This document shows positions 28,283 to 38,336 of a stretch of DNA of 64,000 nt, piece after piece. The stretch's first letter is position 1. Every line of letters begins with the position of its first letter. The DNA is from Asaia bogorensis (GTDB lineage: Bacteria > Pseudomonadota > Alphaproteobacteria > CACIAM-22H2): assembly GCA_945901855.1 (NCBI GenBank), contig CAMDLT010000003.1:62001-126000 (forward strand), given 5' to 3'. The notes beneath the pieces were generated by a model. That model saw only the letters and a list, made by a program, of their open reading frames with translations, did not search any database and was not told the DNA's origin. A program made the position numbers and the translations under genes.

Positions 28283-28933
28283 CTAGCGATAGACGACGTC
28301 GTCGGTGGCCGCGCGCGTGAACTCGTAGTCGTTCTCCCACACGATCGTGCCGCGTTCGGTATCGATCATCTGGAAGACGATGTAGTTCGTGCGCTGAACG
28401 GCGCCGGTCGTGCCGCTGCGCGCGTTCAGCGTTGAAATGCGGCCCGACAGCCGCAAATCGGCGCTCGCCTGCGCCTGGGCAAGGCCCGTGGTGCCTTGGT
28501 CGACGACGCCGTCGCGACGCATGGCGCGTTCCTGGTTGACGAGCGCCGCCTGGTTGCGCGCAACGAACACCATCTGGCCTTTGGACGCGCGATTGAGCTG
28601 CACGCGAAGGCGGTCGGTAATCAGATTCTTGTCGATGGGCTGGGTTCCCGAGACTTCGAAAAACTGGCCGTCGATGACGACTTGCGGCGGGTTGGGGCGC
28701 GCGGCCAGCGCCGACAGCGTGCGGTTCGACAGCATGTCGCGCACCATCTGGTCGGTCATTGCCGCAATGTCCTGCGCTTCGATGCCAACGCCGCTGACGG
28801 GCCCGCGTTCGCCCGGCGCCACGGTTACCGTGCGCGAGCCGCCCGCAACGCTCAAAGCCCCCTCGTTGGTTTGGCAGGCACCGAGCCCGAGCGCGGCGAC
28901 GCCGACAACCAGAAACTTTGTTACAGCGTTCAT
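28283..28933 (-). CDS. lpoB: Penicillin-binding protein activator LpoB-like lipoprotein
   Basis: 216 residues. Lipobox LGAC near residue 20, a short linker and the LpoB alpha/beta domain (MVRDMLSNRTLSALAARP, VVIDGQFFEVSGT, YIVFQMIDTERGTIVWENDYEF). In gammaproteobacteria LpoB crosses the peptidoglycan to activate PBP1b. The linker here is shorter than in E. coli. First gene of a four-gene block. Confidence 0.83.
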   Translation of the reverse strand: MNAVTKFLVVGVAALGLGACQTNEGALSVAGGSRTVTVAPGERGPVSGVGIEAQDIAAMTDQMVRDMLSNRTLSALAARPNPPQVVIDGQFFEVSGTQPIDKNLITDRLRVQLNRASKGQMVFVARNQAALVNQERAMRRDGVVDQGTTGLAQAQASADLRLSGRISTLNARSGTTGAVQRTNYIVFQMIDTERGTIVWENDYEFTRAATDDVVYR

Positions 28934-29076
28934 CGCACGAAATCCTTCATGTTTTTGCAACCGCATATTCTTCGCCGATATTCGCCACGCTCGCAAGCGG
29001 AAAGCGATGGGCTGCGCGCCCATTTGGTGCCCGAAAAAAATTCCCCGTTTGGGACGGGATTGGGCGACAAAGACGC

Positions 29077-30027
29077 ATGGTTTCCAGCATCCTCGCGTGG
29101 GTCAACGCGCGCGCTTCCAAAATTCTTGCGCTTTGCCTGTTCGTGGGCATCGCGTTTCCCGATCTAGCGGCAGCGGCGCGCCCGTTCTTGCTGCCGGCCG
29201 TAACGATCCTGCTCGCCTCGGCGATTTTGCGCATGAATTGGACGCGGCTCGCCGATCCGCTGCGCCAGCCCGCCAAGATCGCCATATTGGTCGTGCTGCT
29301 GATGGTGGGGGTGCCGTTGCTGGCCGTGCCGCTGGCGGACGCGTTGCTGCCCGGCCCGCTTGCCCGGGCGATCGGGCTGTTTAGCAGCGCGCCGATGCTG
29401 GTATCGGTCACGGCCTATGCGATCATGCTCGGGCTCGATGCGCGCTGGGCCTTGGTTTTGCTGGTCGCAACGTCGTTGGCCGTCCCTCTTACGCTGCCGC
29501 CCTTGGCGGCGATGCTGCTGCATCTGGACGTCGCGATCGGGGCGGGCGATTTGCTGCTGCGTCTGGCGGGGTTGGTTGGCGGCGCGTTTGCTGCCGCCTA
29601 TGCGATCCGCAAACTCGCCGGGGCCGAACGGCTGAAGCGCCATGACGGCGCTATCGGCGGCTTGGGGGTTTTGGTGCTGGTGGTGTTCGCGTTCGGCGCG
29701 GTCGACGGTTTTGCCGATGCGATCCGCAGCGATCCTGCAAAAGTCGCGCTCTATATGGCGGCGGCGTTCGGCGCCAATTTCGGCCTGCAAGCGCTGACGG
29801 CGGCAGTTTTGGTCCCGTTCGAGCGCGTGCTGGGCCTGACGCGCGCCGAGAGCCTCACAGCGTCGCTTGCGGCCGGCAACCGCAATTTTGCGCTGGTGGT
29901 GGGCGCGATCGGAACCGGCAGCGACAGCGACCTGTTTTTGTATTTCACGTGCATGCAGTTCCCGATCTACATGACGCCGTTCCTGCTGGGCGCGATCTAC
30001 CGGCGCGCGATGGCGGCAAGCGCCTAG
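29077..30027 (+). CDS. Bile acid:sodium symporter (BASS)-type membrane protein
   Basis: 316 residues, nine to ten hydrophobic segments. Motifs resemble the BASS/NTCP superfamily, for example SAPMLVSVTAYAIML in the middle and LTASLAAGNRNFALVVGAIG near the C-terminus. Substrate unknown (organic anions are common). ATG 29077 is chosen because the frame upstream crosses the divergent promoter region. It ends four bases into the convergent panC. Confidence 0.82.
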   Translation: MVSSILAWVNARASKILALCLFVGIAFPDLAAAARPFLLPAVTILLASAILRMNWTRLADPLRQPAKIAILVVLLMVGVPLLAVPLADALLPGPLARAIGLFSSAPMLVSVTAYAIMLGLDARWALVLLVATSLAVPLTLPPLAAMLLHLDVAIGAGDLLLRLAGLVGGAFAAAYAIRKLAGAERLKRHDGAIGGLGVLVLVVFAFGAVDGFADAIRSDPAKVALYMAAAFGANFGLQALTAAVLVPFERVLGLTRAESLTASLAAGNRNFALVVGAIGTGSDSDLFLYFTCMQFPIYMTPFLLGAIYRRAMAASA

Positions 30028-30862
30028 CCCACCGCGATATTGTCGATCAGGCGCACGCCGCCAAGATGGACTGCCACGAACAAACGGGCGGGCGGGGCCA
30101 TCGCAAGCGCAAGCGTGGCAGCGTCGCGCAGTTCGACATAGTCGATCGGCCCGAAACCTTTTGCCGACAATTCGCCAGCGGCGTCCTTCGCGCACGCAAG
30201 CGCATCGCCGCCTGCCAGGATGCGCGCGGCCGCCCGCGCCATCGTCGTCGGCAGATGCGCCGCGACCGCGCGCAAGTCGGCCGACAAACGCCGGTTGCGC
30301 GAGCTCATCGCCAGCCCGTCCGCTTCGCGCAAGGTTGCGACCGGCACGATGCGGACCGGCATGGCCAAGTCTTCGACAAGTCGTTTGACGACCAGAAGCT
30401 GCTGATAGTCCTTCTCGCCGAACGCCGCGACATCCGGCTGCACCTGCCCGAACAGTTTTGCCACGACGGTCGCAACGCCCTGAAAATGGCCGGGGCGCAC
30501 CGGCCCGCACAGCACGTCGCTCAGCGATCCCGCCACCGTCACGCGCGTGGCATCGCCCGGCGCATACATGTCGGCGACGCCCGGCAAATAGGCAAGATCG
30601 ACGCCGACGCGCGCAAGGGCGGCAAGATCGCCGGCCTCGTCGCGCGGGTAGGCGTCGAGATCTTCGCTCGGCCCGAACTGCGTCGGATTGACGAAGATCG
30701 AGGCCACAAGGTAGTCGGCATCGCGGCGCGCCGCGTCCACCAGCGCCAAATGGCCCGCATGGAGCGCGCCCATCGTCGGCACAAAGCCGATCCGCTTGCC
30801 GGCCTTGCGCGCAACGGCAATCTGCGCGCGCAGATCCGCGACGCGCCGTGCGATGCTAAGCG

Positions 30863-30866
<4 letters not shown>
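30024..30866 (-). CDS. panC: Pantothenate synthetase
   Basis: Joins pantoate and beta-alanine using ATP. 280 residues with [16 protein letters not shown] (HxGH motif), [28 protein letters not shown] and MSSRNRRLS (KMSKS-like). ATG 30866 overlaps the metH stop (ATGA), so it is co-translated as the last gene of the methionine operon, an unusual partner for panC. Confidence 0.95.
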
Positions 30867-33502
<2,636 letters not shown>

Positions 33503-33503
33503 G

Positions 33504-34556
33504 TCAGAAACTCACCGCTTCCATGCCCGCCAGCCGCAGCCGCGCGCCGATTTTGGGGATTTGCCGGGGGGCGACGCCCGCAACCGCCTTGGCGATCGCG
33601 GCGATGTGGCCGGGCGTGGTGCCGCAGCAACCGCCCACCACATTGATCCAGCCGTTGCGCGCCCACACGCCGACCAACTGGCCCGTCATTTCGGGCGGCT
33701 CGTCGTAGGCGCCCATGTCGTTGGGCAGGCCCGCATTGGGATAGACGCAGATCAGCGTATCGGCGCGGCCTTGGATATCGCCCACATACGGGTGCAGTTC
33801 GGTCGCGCCGAACGAGCAGTTCATGCCCATGGTCAAGGGCTTGGCGTGGCGCACCGAATTCCAGAACGCTTCGACCGTCTGGCCCGACAGATTGCGCCCC
33901 GCCATATCGGTCAAGGTCAGCGAGCACATCACGGGAATGTCTTCGCCGCGCGCTTCGCCCGCTTCCGAACACGCGACGAGCGCCGCCTTCGCGTTCAGCG
34001 AGTCGAACACGGTTTCGACCATGATAAAATCGGCGCCGCCGTCGAGCAGCCCGTCGATCTGCTCGCGGTAGATCGTGCGCATTTCGTCGAACGACACGGC
34101 GCGGTAGCCCGGATTGTTGACGTCGGGGCTGATCGACAGCGTTTTGTTCGTCGGCCCCAGCGCGCCGACCACGAAACGCGGACGGGCAGGATCGGCCGCC
34201 ATCGCGCGGTCGCACGCCTCGCGGATCACGCGTGCGGCCGCAAAGCTGATCTCGCGCGCCTGCGCCTGCAGCCCGTAGTCGGCAAGGCTAATGGCGTTCG
34301 AGTTGAAGCTGTTGGTCGCCAGAATGTCGGCGCCTGCCGCAATGTATTTGCCGCAGATTTCGGCGACGATGTCGGGCCTGGTCAAATTGAGCAGATCGTT
34401 GTTGCCCTTCTGGTCGTGGTTGTAGCTGCGCCCGTTGCGGTAGCCCGCCTCGTCGAGCTTGTAGCTCTGGATCATCGAGCCGTAGGGGCCGTCTTTGACG
34501 AGGATCCGCTCGGCCGCGAGTTTGCGGAACAGATCGGCTTTTTGCGCACGGGTCAT
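33504..34556 (-). CDS. Methionine synthase, homocysteine S-methyltransferase part
   Basis: 350 residues forming the Zn-dependent homocysteine-binding barrel of MetH. Zn ligands are visible as NCSFGA and the CC pair in [10 protein letters not shown]. Other MetH-type signatures are DGPYGSMIQ and [17 protein letters not shown]. Split MetH genes of this kind are common in alphaproteobacteria. Start ATG 34556 lies 11 bases after metF. Confidence 0.95.
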   Translation of the reverse strand: MTRAQKADLFRKLAAERILVKDGPYGSMIQSYKLDEAGYRNGRSYNHDQKGNNDLLNLTRPDIVAEICGKYIAAGADILATNSFNSNAISLADYGLQAQAREISFAAARVIREACDRAMAADPARPRFVVGALGPTNKTLSISPDVNNPGYRAVSFDEMRTIYREQIDGLLDGGADFIMVETVFDSLNAKAALVACSEAGEARGEDIPVMCSLTLTDMAGRNLSGQTVEAFWNSVRHAKPLTMGMNCSFGATELHPYVGDIQGRADTLICVYPNAGLPNDMGAYDEPPEMTGQLVGVWARNGWINVVGGCCGTTPGHIAAIAKAVAGVAPRQIPKIGARLRLAGMEAVSF

Positions 34557-34567
34557 GGCTGTGTCCT

Positions 34568-35470
34568 TCAAGCGGCTGCCGCCGCCACTTTGGCCGGACG
34601 CAAGCCCAACACGTGGCAGATCGAATAGGCAAGATCGGCGCGGTTGAGCGTGTAGAAATGGAATTCCGTCACGCCGTGCGCCTGCAGTCGGCGGCATTGT
34701 TCGGCCGCGACCATGGCCGCGACCAGACGGCGCGTTTCGGGATCGGGGTCGAGGCCGTCGAACAGGTCGGCGAGCCACCTTGGCACCGACGCGCCGCACA
34801 TTTTGGAGAATTTTTGTACCTGCGCGAAGTTCGTGACCGGCAGAATGCCGGGCACGATTTCGTTGCGGATGCCGCGCGCGGCGCATTTGTCGCGGTAGCG
34901 CAGATAGACGTCCGTGTCGAAAAAATATTGCGTGATGGCGCGGTTGGCGCCCGCATCGAACTTGGCCTTCAGATAGTCGAGATCGGCTTCGGGCGACGGC
35001 GCGTCTGGGTGCGCTTCGGGATAGGCGCCGACCGAAATGTCGAAATTGGCGATTTTGCGGATGCCCGCGACCAGGTCGTTCGCGTAGGCGTAGCCGTCTG
35101 GATGGGGCGTGTATTTGGTCTGGCCCGCCTGCGGATCGCCGCGCAGCGCCACGATGTGGCGCACGCCCGCCGCCCAATAGCTGCGCACCACGTCGTCGAT
35201 TTCGGCGCGCGTCGCGGCAACGCAGGTCAGATGCGCTGCGGGCGACACGTCGCTTTCGGCGGCGATGCGCTTGACGACCGCATGCGTGCGCTCGCGCGTC
35301 GAACCGCCCGCACCGTAGGTTACCGACACGAAGCGCGGCCCCAGCGGGGCGAGGCGCTCGAACGCGGTCCACAGCTGCTTGTCCATCTCCTCGTTCTTGG
35401 GCGGGAAGAATTCGAAGCTGACGGCGAGGGCGCGCGTCGCGGTTTCGCCGCCAAAAAGCCGGTCGTTCAT
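34568..35470 (-). CDS. metF: 5,10-methylenetetrahydrofolate reductase
   Basis: Makes 5-methyl-THF, the methyl donor for MetH. 300 residues, FAD-dependent TIM barrel with VSFEFFPPKNEEMD near the N-terminus and FVSVTYGAGGSTR, ALRGDPQ and ITQYFFD. ATG 35470 overlaps the stop of the regulator gene (ATGA). Confidence 0.96.
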   Translation of the reverse strand: MNDRLFGGETATRALAVSFEFFPPKNEEMDKQLWTAFERLAPLGPRFVSVTYGAGGSTRERTHAVVKRIAAESDVSPAAHLTCVAATRAEIDDVVRSYWAAGVRHIVALRGDPQAGQTKYTPHPDGYAYANDLVAGIRKIANFDISVGAYPEAHPDAPSPEADLDYLKAKFDAGANRAITQYFFDTDVYLRYRDKCAARGIRNEIVPGILPVTNFAQVQKFSKMCGASVPRWLADLFDGLDPDPETRRLVAAMVAAEQCRRLQAHGVTEFHFYTLNRADLAYSICHVLGLRPAKVAAAAA

Positions 35471-36459
35471 GGGCTGGATGCTCCTTGCAGGGACTCGAAG
35501 ATTGGCAGGGGATCGGAAATTGGCGGCTTGTCGGCCGCCCACAGACAGACGGTCAGCGGCACGCCCGGCAAAGCGACAGGGGCGAGCGGGCGGAGATTGC
35601 CGGCGACCATCCAGGCCCGCATGTCGCTGTCGGCGAAGCCCAAGCGCCGGTGCGCGTGCTGGGTGCGCAGCGTATCGAGCACGTGCGGCGCAAAATCGAC
35701 GACGACAAGCCGCCCGCCGGGACGCAGAACGCGCGCGGCTTGCGCGATCGCGGCGGCCGGCTCGTCGGCAAAATGCAGCACTTGGTGGATCGTCACGAGG
35801 TCAAATTCCGGCGCGTCCCATACCAAACGATACATGTCGCCCTGGCGTACATGCACGTTGACCAGCCCCGCGCGGGCCAGATTGGCGCGCGCCACGCGCA
35901 GCATCTCGTGCGATTGGTCGATGCCGACGCCCTTGGCACCGCGCGCGCCCAATACTTCCAAAATGCGGCCCGTGCCCGTGCCGATATCGAGCAAGTCGTA
36001 GTCCGCGCGCGGCGGCACCAGCGCCAGCAACTGGCGCTCGACCTCGCGGTCGGGCACGTGCAGCGAGCGTATCCGGTCCCAACTGGCGGCATTCGCATCG
36101 AAATAGGCGGCTGCCCGCTGCGCCCGAAGGGCCCGAACGGCCACAAGCCCGTCGCGGTCGCGCACCAACTGCATATCGTCGCCCGGCAGCATGTCGGCCA
36201 GTTGGCGGACCAAACCGTTGGCGCGCGAGCCCTCCGCCAAACGGTAAAAGACCCAGCTGCCTTCCGGCAATCGGTCGAGCAACCCCGCATCGCAGAGAAG
36301 TTTCAAATGGCGCGAGACCCGCGGCTGGCTTTGCCCCAGAATCTGCACAAGTTCGCTGACCGTCAGCTCGCCTTGCGCGCACAACGCCAGCAGCCGCAGC
36401 CTGGTCGGCTCGGCCGCCGCCCGCAATCCATCCAACAAATCATTTAGCGAATGCGCCAT
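35467..36459 (-). CDS. ArsR-family regulator fused to a SAM methyltransferase domain
   Basis: 330 residues. N-terminal winged helix (about 1-90, PTRLRLLALCAQGELTVSELVQILGQSQPRVSRHLKLL), then a Rossmann methyltransferase domain (about 120-300, DLLDIGTGTGRILEVL and LRPGGRLVVVDFAPH). Such fusions head met operons in alphaproteobacteria and are thought to sense SAM or SAH, like SahR. It is the first gene of the metF-metH operon, and a palindrome (36467-36482) lies 8 bases upstream of its start, pointing to autoregulation. Start ATG 36459 is preferred over an in-frame start 36 bases upstream inside that palindrome. Confidence 0.9.
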   Translation of the reverse strand: MAHSLNDLLDGLRAAAEPTRLRLLALCAQGELTVSELVQILGQSQPRVSRHLKLLCDAGLLDRLPEGSWVFYRLAEGSRANGLVRQLADMLPGDDMQLVRDRDGLVAVRALRAQRAAAYFDANAASWDRIRSLHVPDREVERQLLALVPPRADYDLLDIGTGTGRILEVLGARGAKGVGIDQSHEMLRVARANLARAGLVNVHVRQGDMYRLVWDAPEFDLVTIHQVLHFADEPAAAIAQAARVLRPGGRLVVVDFAPHVLDTLRTQHAHRRLGFADSDMRAWMVAGNLRPLAPVALPGVPLTVCLWAADKPPISDPLPIFESLQGASSP

Positions 36460-36466
36460 AACCGAT

Positions 36467-36482
36467 ACATATAACGATATGT
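36467..36482. promoter_or_regulatory. Palindromic operator upstream of the met operon
   Basis: ACATAT-AACG-ATATGT, two perfect six-base arms with a four-base centre, in an AT-rich stretch 8 bases before the regulator start. Size and composition fit an ArsR-family operator; it would cover the promoter or ribosome-binding region. Confidence 0.65.
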
Positions 36483-36530
36483 TTATATAACACAACAGTT
36501 AAGTCAAGATTTGCGAATCCAGCAGAAACA

Positions 36531-36554
36531 GACTGTTGTTTCGACGCAACAGTC
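36531..36554. repeat. Inverted repeat in the met/mla divergent region
   Basis: GACTGTTG and CAACAGTC separated by eight bases; a third half-site CAACAGT lies at 36493-36499. No T run follows, so an operator is more likely than a terminator. The remaining part of the gap up to 36751 shows no other clear element. Confidence 0.4.
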
Positions 36555-36751
36555 CCCGCCGATCCGTGTGGAGAACCCGCCCGCGACTGGATAAATTGGA
36601 GATCCTTATGATAACTATCGGTTCTTGCTGCGGATGAGTCGGAGTCGATTTATTTGCGGCGATGGTTTAATTTCGCGCCGACTTGATAGGCCGAATCGAC
36701 CGGTCAAAAGTCTGTTTCGATCCGTACCGTTGCGAAGGGTGCCCCGTTCAA

Positions 36752-37618
36752 ATGTCGCAAGTAACGAATTCAGGTCTACCGAAGCCAGGGTTGTCGCGCG
36801 TGGCGGTTGCAGTTTCGCTGGCGGCATTTTTGACCCTCGGCGCGCCCGTCGCGCAGGCCGACAATCTGGCGGTCGCAGATCGCCAAAACCAGCAAATCGC
36901 GCAGGCGCAAGATGCGGGCGGCGATATCTGGGATCCGATCGAAGGTGTGAACCGCTATTTCTTTGAAGTGAACCGCTTTCTCGACGAAATTGCGCTGAAG
37001 CCTGCCGCCGCTTGGTACGGCATGCTGCCGCAGGGCGCGCGCACCGGCGTGGGCAACGCGCTTGGCAATCTGCGCACGCCCTGGACCGTCGTCAACGATG
37101 GGTTGCAAGGCGAAGGCACGCGGGCCGGCACGGCGATCGCGCGCTTTTTCATCAACACCTTCATCGGGTTTTTCGGCGTGTTCGATCCGGCCAAGGATAT
37201 GGGCCTCGTCCATCACGACGAAGATGCCGGGCAAACCTTGGCGGTTTGGGGCGTCGATGACGGCCCTTACGTGATGTTGCCGCTGCTGGGCTCGTCCAAC
37301 GGGCGCGATATCATCGGCATCGTCGTCGATGCGTTCCTCGATCCGTTCAATATCGTCTCGCGCGGCGCCGACGCCAACTGGGCGCCGATGGCACGCACGG
37401 GAGCGACGGCGGTACATCAGCGTGACGCGAACGCCCAGCAGATCGAAGATCTGCAGCGCAGCTCGACCGATCTGTACGCGACCGTGCGCCGCGTCACGGT
37501 GGAACGCCGCCGCTCCGAAATCCGCAACACGTCGTCGGGCTCCAGCCTGCCGTCGCCGCGCATGACCGACGGCGAGGTGCCGGCTTCGTCGGGGCCGCGC
37601 GCCGAAGTGCCGCGCTAA
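36752..37618 (+). CDS. mlaA: MlaA/VacJ-family phospholipid-trafficking protein
   Basis: 288 residues. Outer-membrane component removing surface-exposed phospholipids. Signal-like hydrophobic segment (about 15-35), then the VacJ domain with DPIEGVNRYFFEVNRFLDE, FFINTFIGFFGVFDPAKDMGL and a GPYVMLPLLGSSNGRD segment. Unlike E. coli MlaA no lipobox Cys is present (APVAQA site), so it may be a soluble or Sec-cleaved form. Start ATG 36752 is inferred from the signal peptide. mlaC follows after 27 bases. Confidence 0.9.
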   Translation: MSQVTNSGLPKPGLSRVAVAVSLAAFLTLGAPVAQADNLAVADRQNQQIAQAQDAGGDIWDPIEGVNRYFFEVNRFLDEIALKPAAAWYGMLPQGARTGVGNALGNLRTPWTVVNDGLQGEGTRAGTAIARFFINTFIGFFGVFDPAKDMGLVHHDEDAGQTLAVWGVDDGPYVMLPLLGSSNGRDIIGIVVDAFLDPFNIVSRGADANWAPMARTGATAVHQRDANAQQIEDLQRSSTDLYATVRRVTVERRRSEIRNTSSGSSLPSPRMTDGEVPASSGPRAEVPR

Positions 37619-37627
37619 GCGAGCTGC

Positions 37628-37638
37628 GGGGGGGGGGG
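37628..37638 (+). repeat. Eleven-base G homopolymer before mlaC
   Basis: A run of eleven G lies 7 bases upstream of the mlaC ATG, where the ribosome-binding site is expected. It could act as the Shine-Dalgarno sequence, and length changes by slippage would alter its spacing from the start codon. The exact length may be affected by sequencing error. Confidence 0.7.
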
Positions 37639-37645
37639 CGCCGCC

Positions 37646-38275
37646 ATGTTGCGACGCACGTTTTTGGCCATACTTGCCGCCATTCCAATGGTCTGGGCAT
37701 CGTCCGGCGCGTTGCTGGCGCAACCGGCTGGGCAAAATCCGTTCCCTGCCGCGGCAGCCTTTATCGACAGCTTGGCGCAGCGCGCGATCGAGGGGCTGAC
37801 GAGCAAAGACATCGACTATACCGAACGCACGCAGCGTTTCCGCGCGCTGTTCACCGAGGCGTTCGATGTGCCCACGATCGGGCGTTTCGCGCTGGGCGTG
37901 CCGTGGCGCCAGGCCAGCGAAAGCGACCGGGCCGAATATCTGAAAGCCTTCGAGGATTTTATTGTGGCGAGCTACGCCACGCGCTTTGCCGATTACGGCG
38001 GCGAGAAAATCGTCACCGTGGGATCGCGGCGCGGCGACGACAGCGAAGTGTTCGTGCAGTCGCACTTCATGCGTGCGCAAGGCGCACCGGTGCGGGTCAC
38101 ATGGCGCTTGCGCCCCGTCGCCGACAGCTGGCGCATCATCGACGTGATCATCGAAGATGTCAGCATGGCGATCACGCAGCGCGACGATTTTTCGGCGACC
38201 GTGCAGCGCAACGGCGGCCGCCTGCAGCCGCTGATCGAAGCGTTGCGCGCCAAAGCCACCGCCCCGCGCGGCTGA
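37646..38275 (+). CDS. mlaC: MlaC/Ttg2D-family periplasmic phospholipid-binding protein
   Basis: 209 residues with a Sec signal peptide (MLRRTFLAILAAIPMVWASS, cleavage near LLAQ) and the MlaC domain (about 40-200, with FDVPTIGRFALGVPWRQAS and WRIIDVIIEDVSMA). It ferries phospholipids between MlaA at the outer membrane and the inner-membrane MlaFEDB; those partners are not in this window. Confidence 0.93.
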   Translation: MLRRTFLAILAAIPMVWASSGALLAQPAGQNPFPAAAAFIDSLAQRAIEGLTSKDIDYTERTQRFRALFTEAFDVPTIGRFALGVPWRQASESDRAEYLKAFEDFIVASYATRFADYGGEKIVTVGSRRGDDSEVFVQSHFMRAQGAPVRVTWRLRPVADSWRIIDVIIEDVSMAITQRDDFSATVQRNGGRLQPLIEALRAKATAPRG

Positions 38276-38336
38276 AGATTTACCCCGACGACAGCCACTG
38301 CCGCGCGCTTCGGCAGGTGGCGATGGCCTCAGGCAT

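Noticed and set aside
36483-36751. SAM-II or other SAM riboswitch upstream of the methionine operon
   Set aside because: The first gene is an ArsR-type regulator with a palindrome at its start; I saw no pseudoknot-like SAM-II pattern.
38276-38336. Terminator between mlaC and the E1-like gene
   Set aside because: A hairpin around 38294-38318 can be drawn, but it has a bulge and no T run on either strand.
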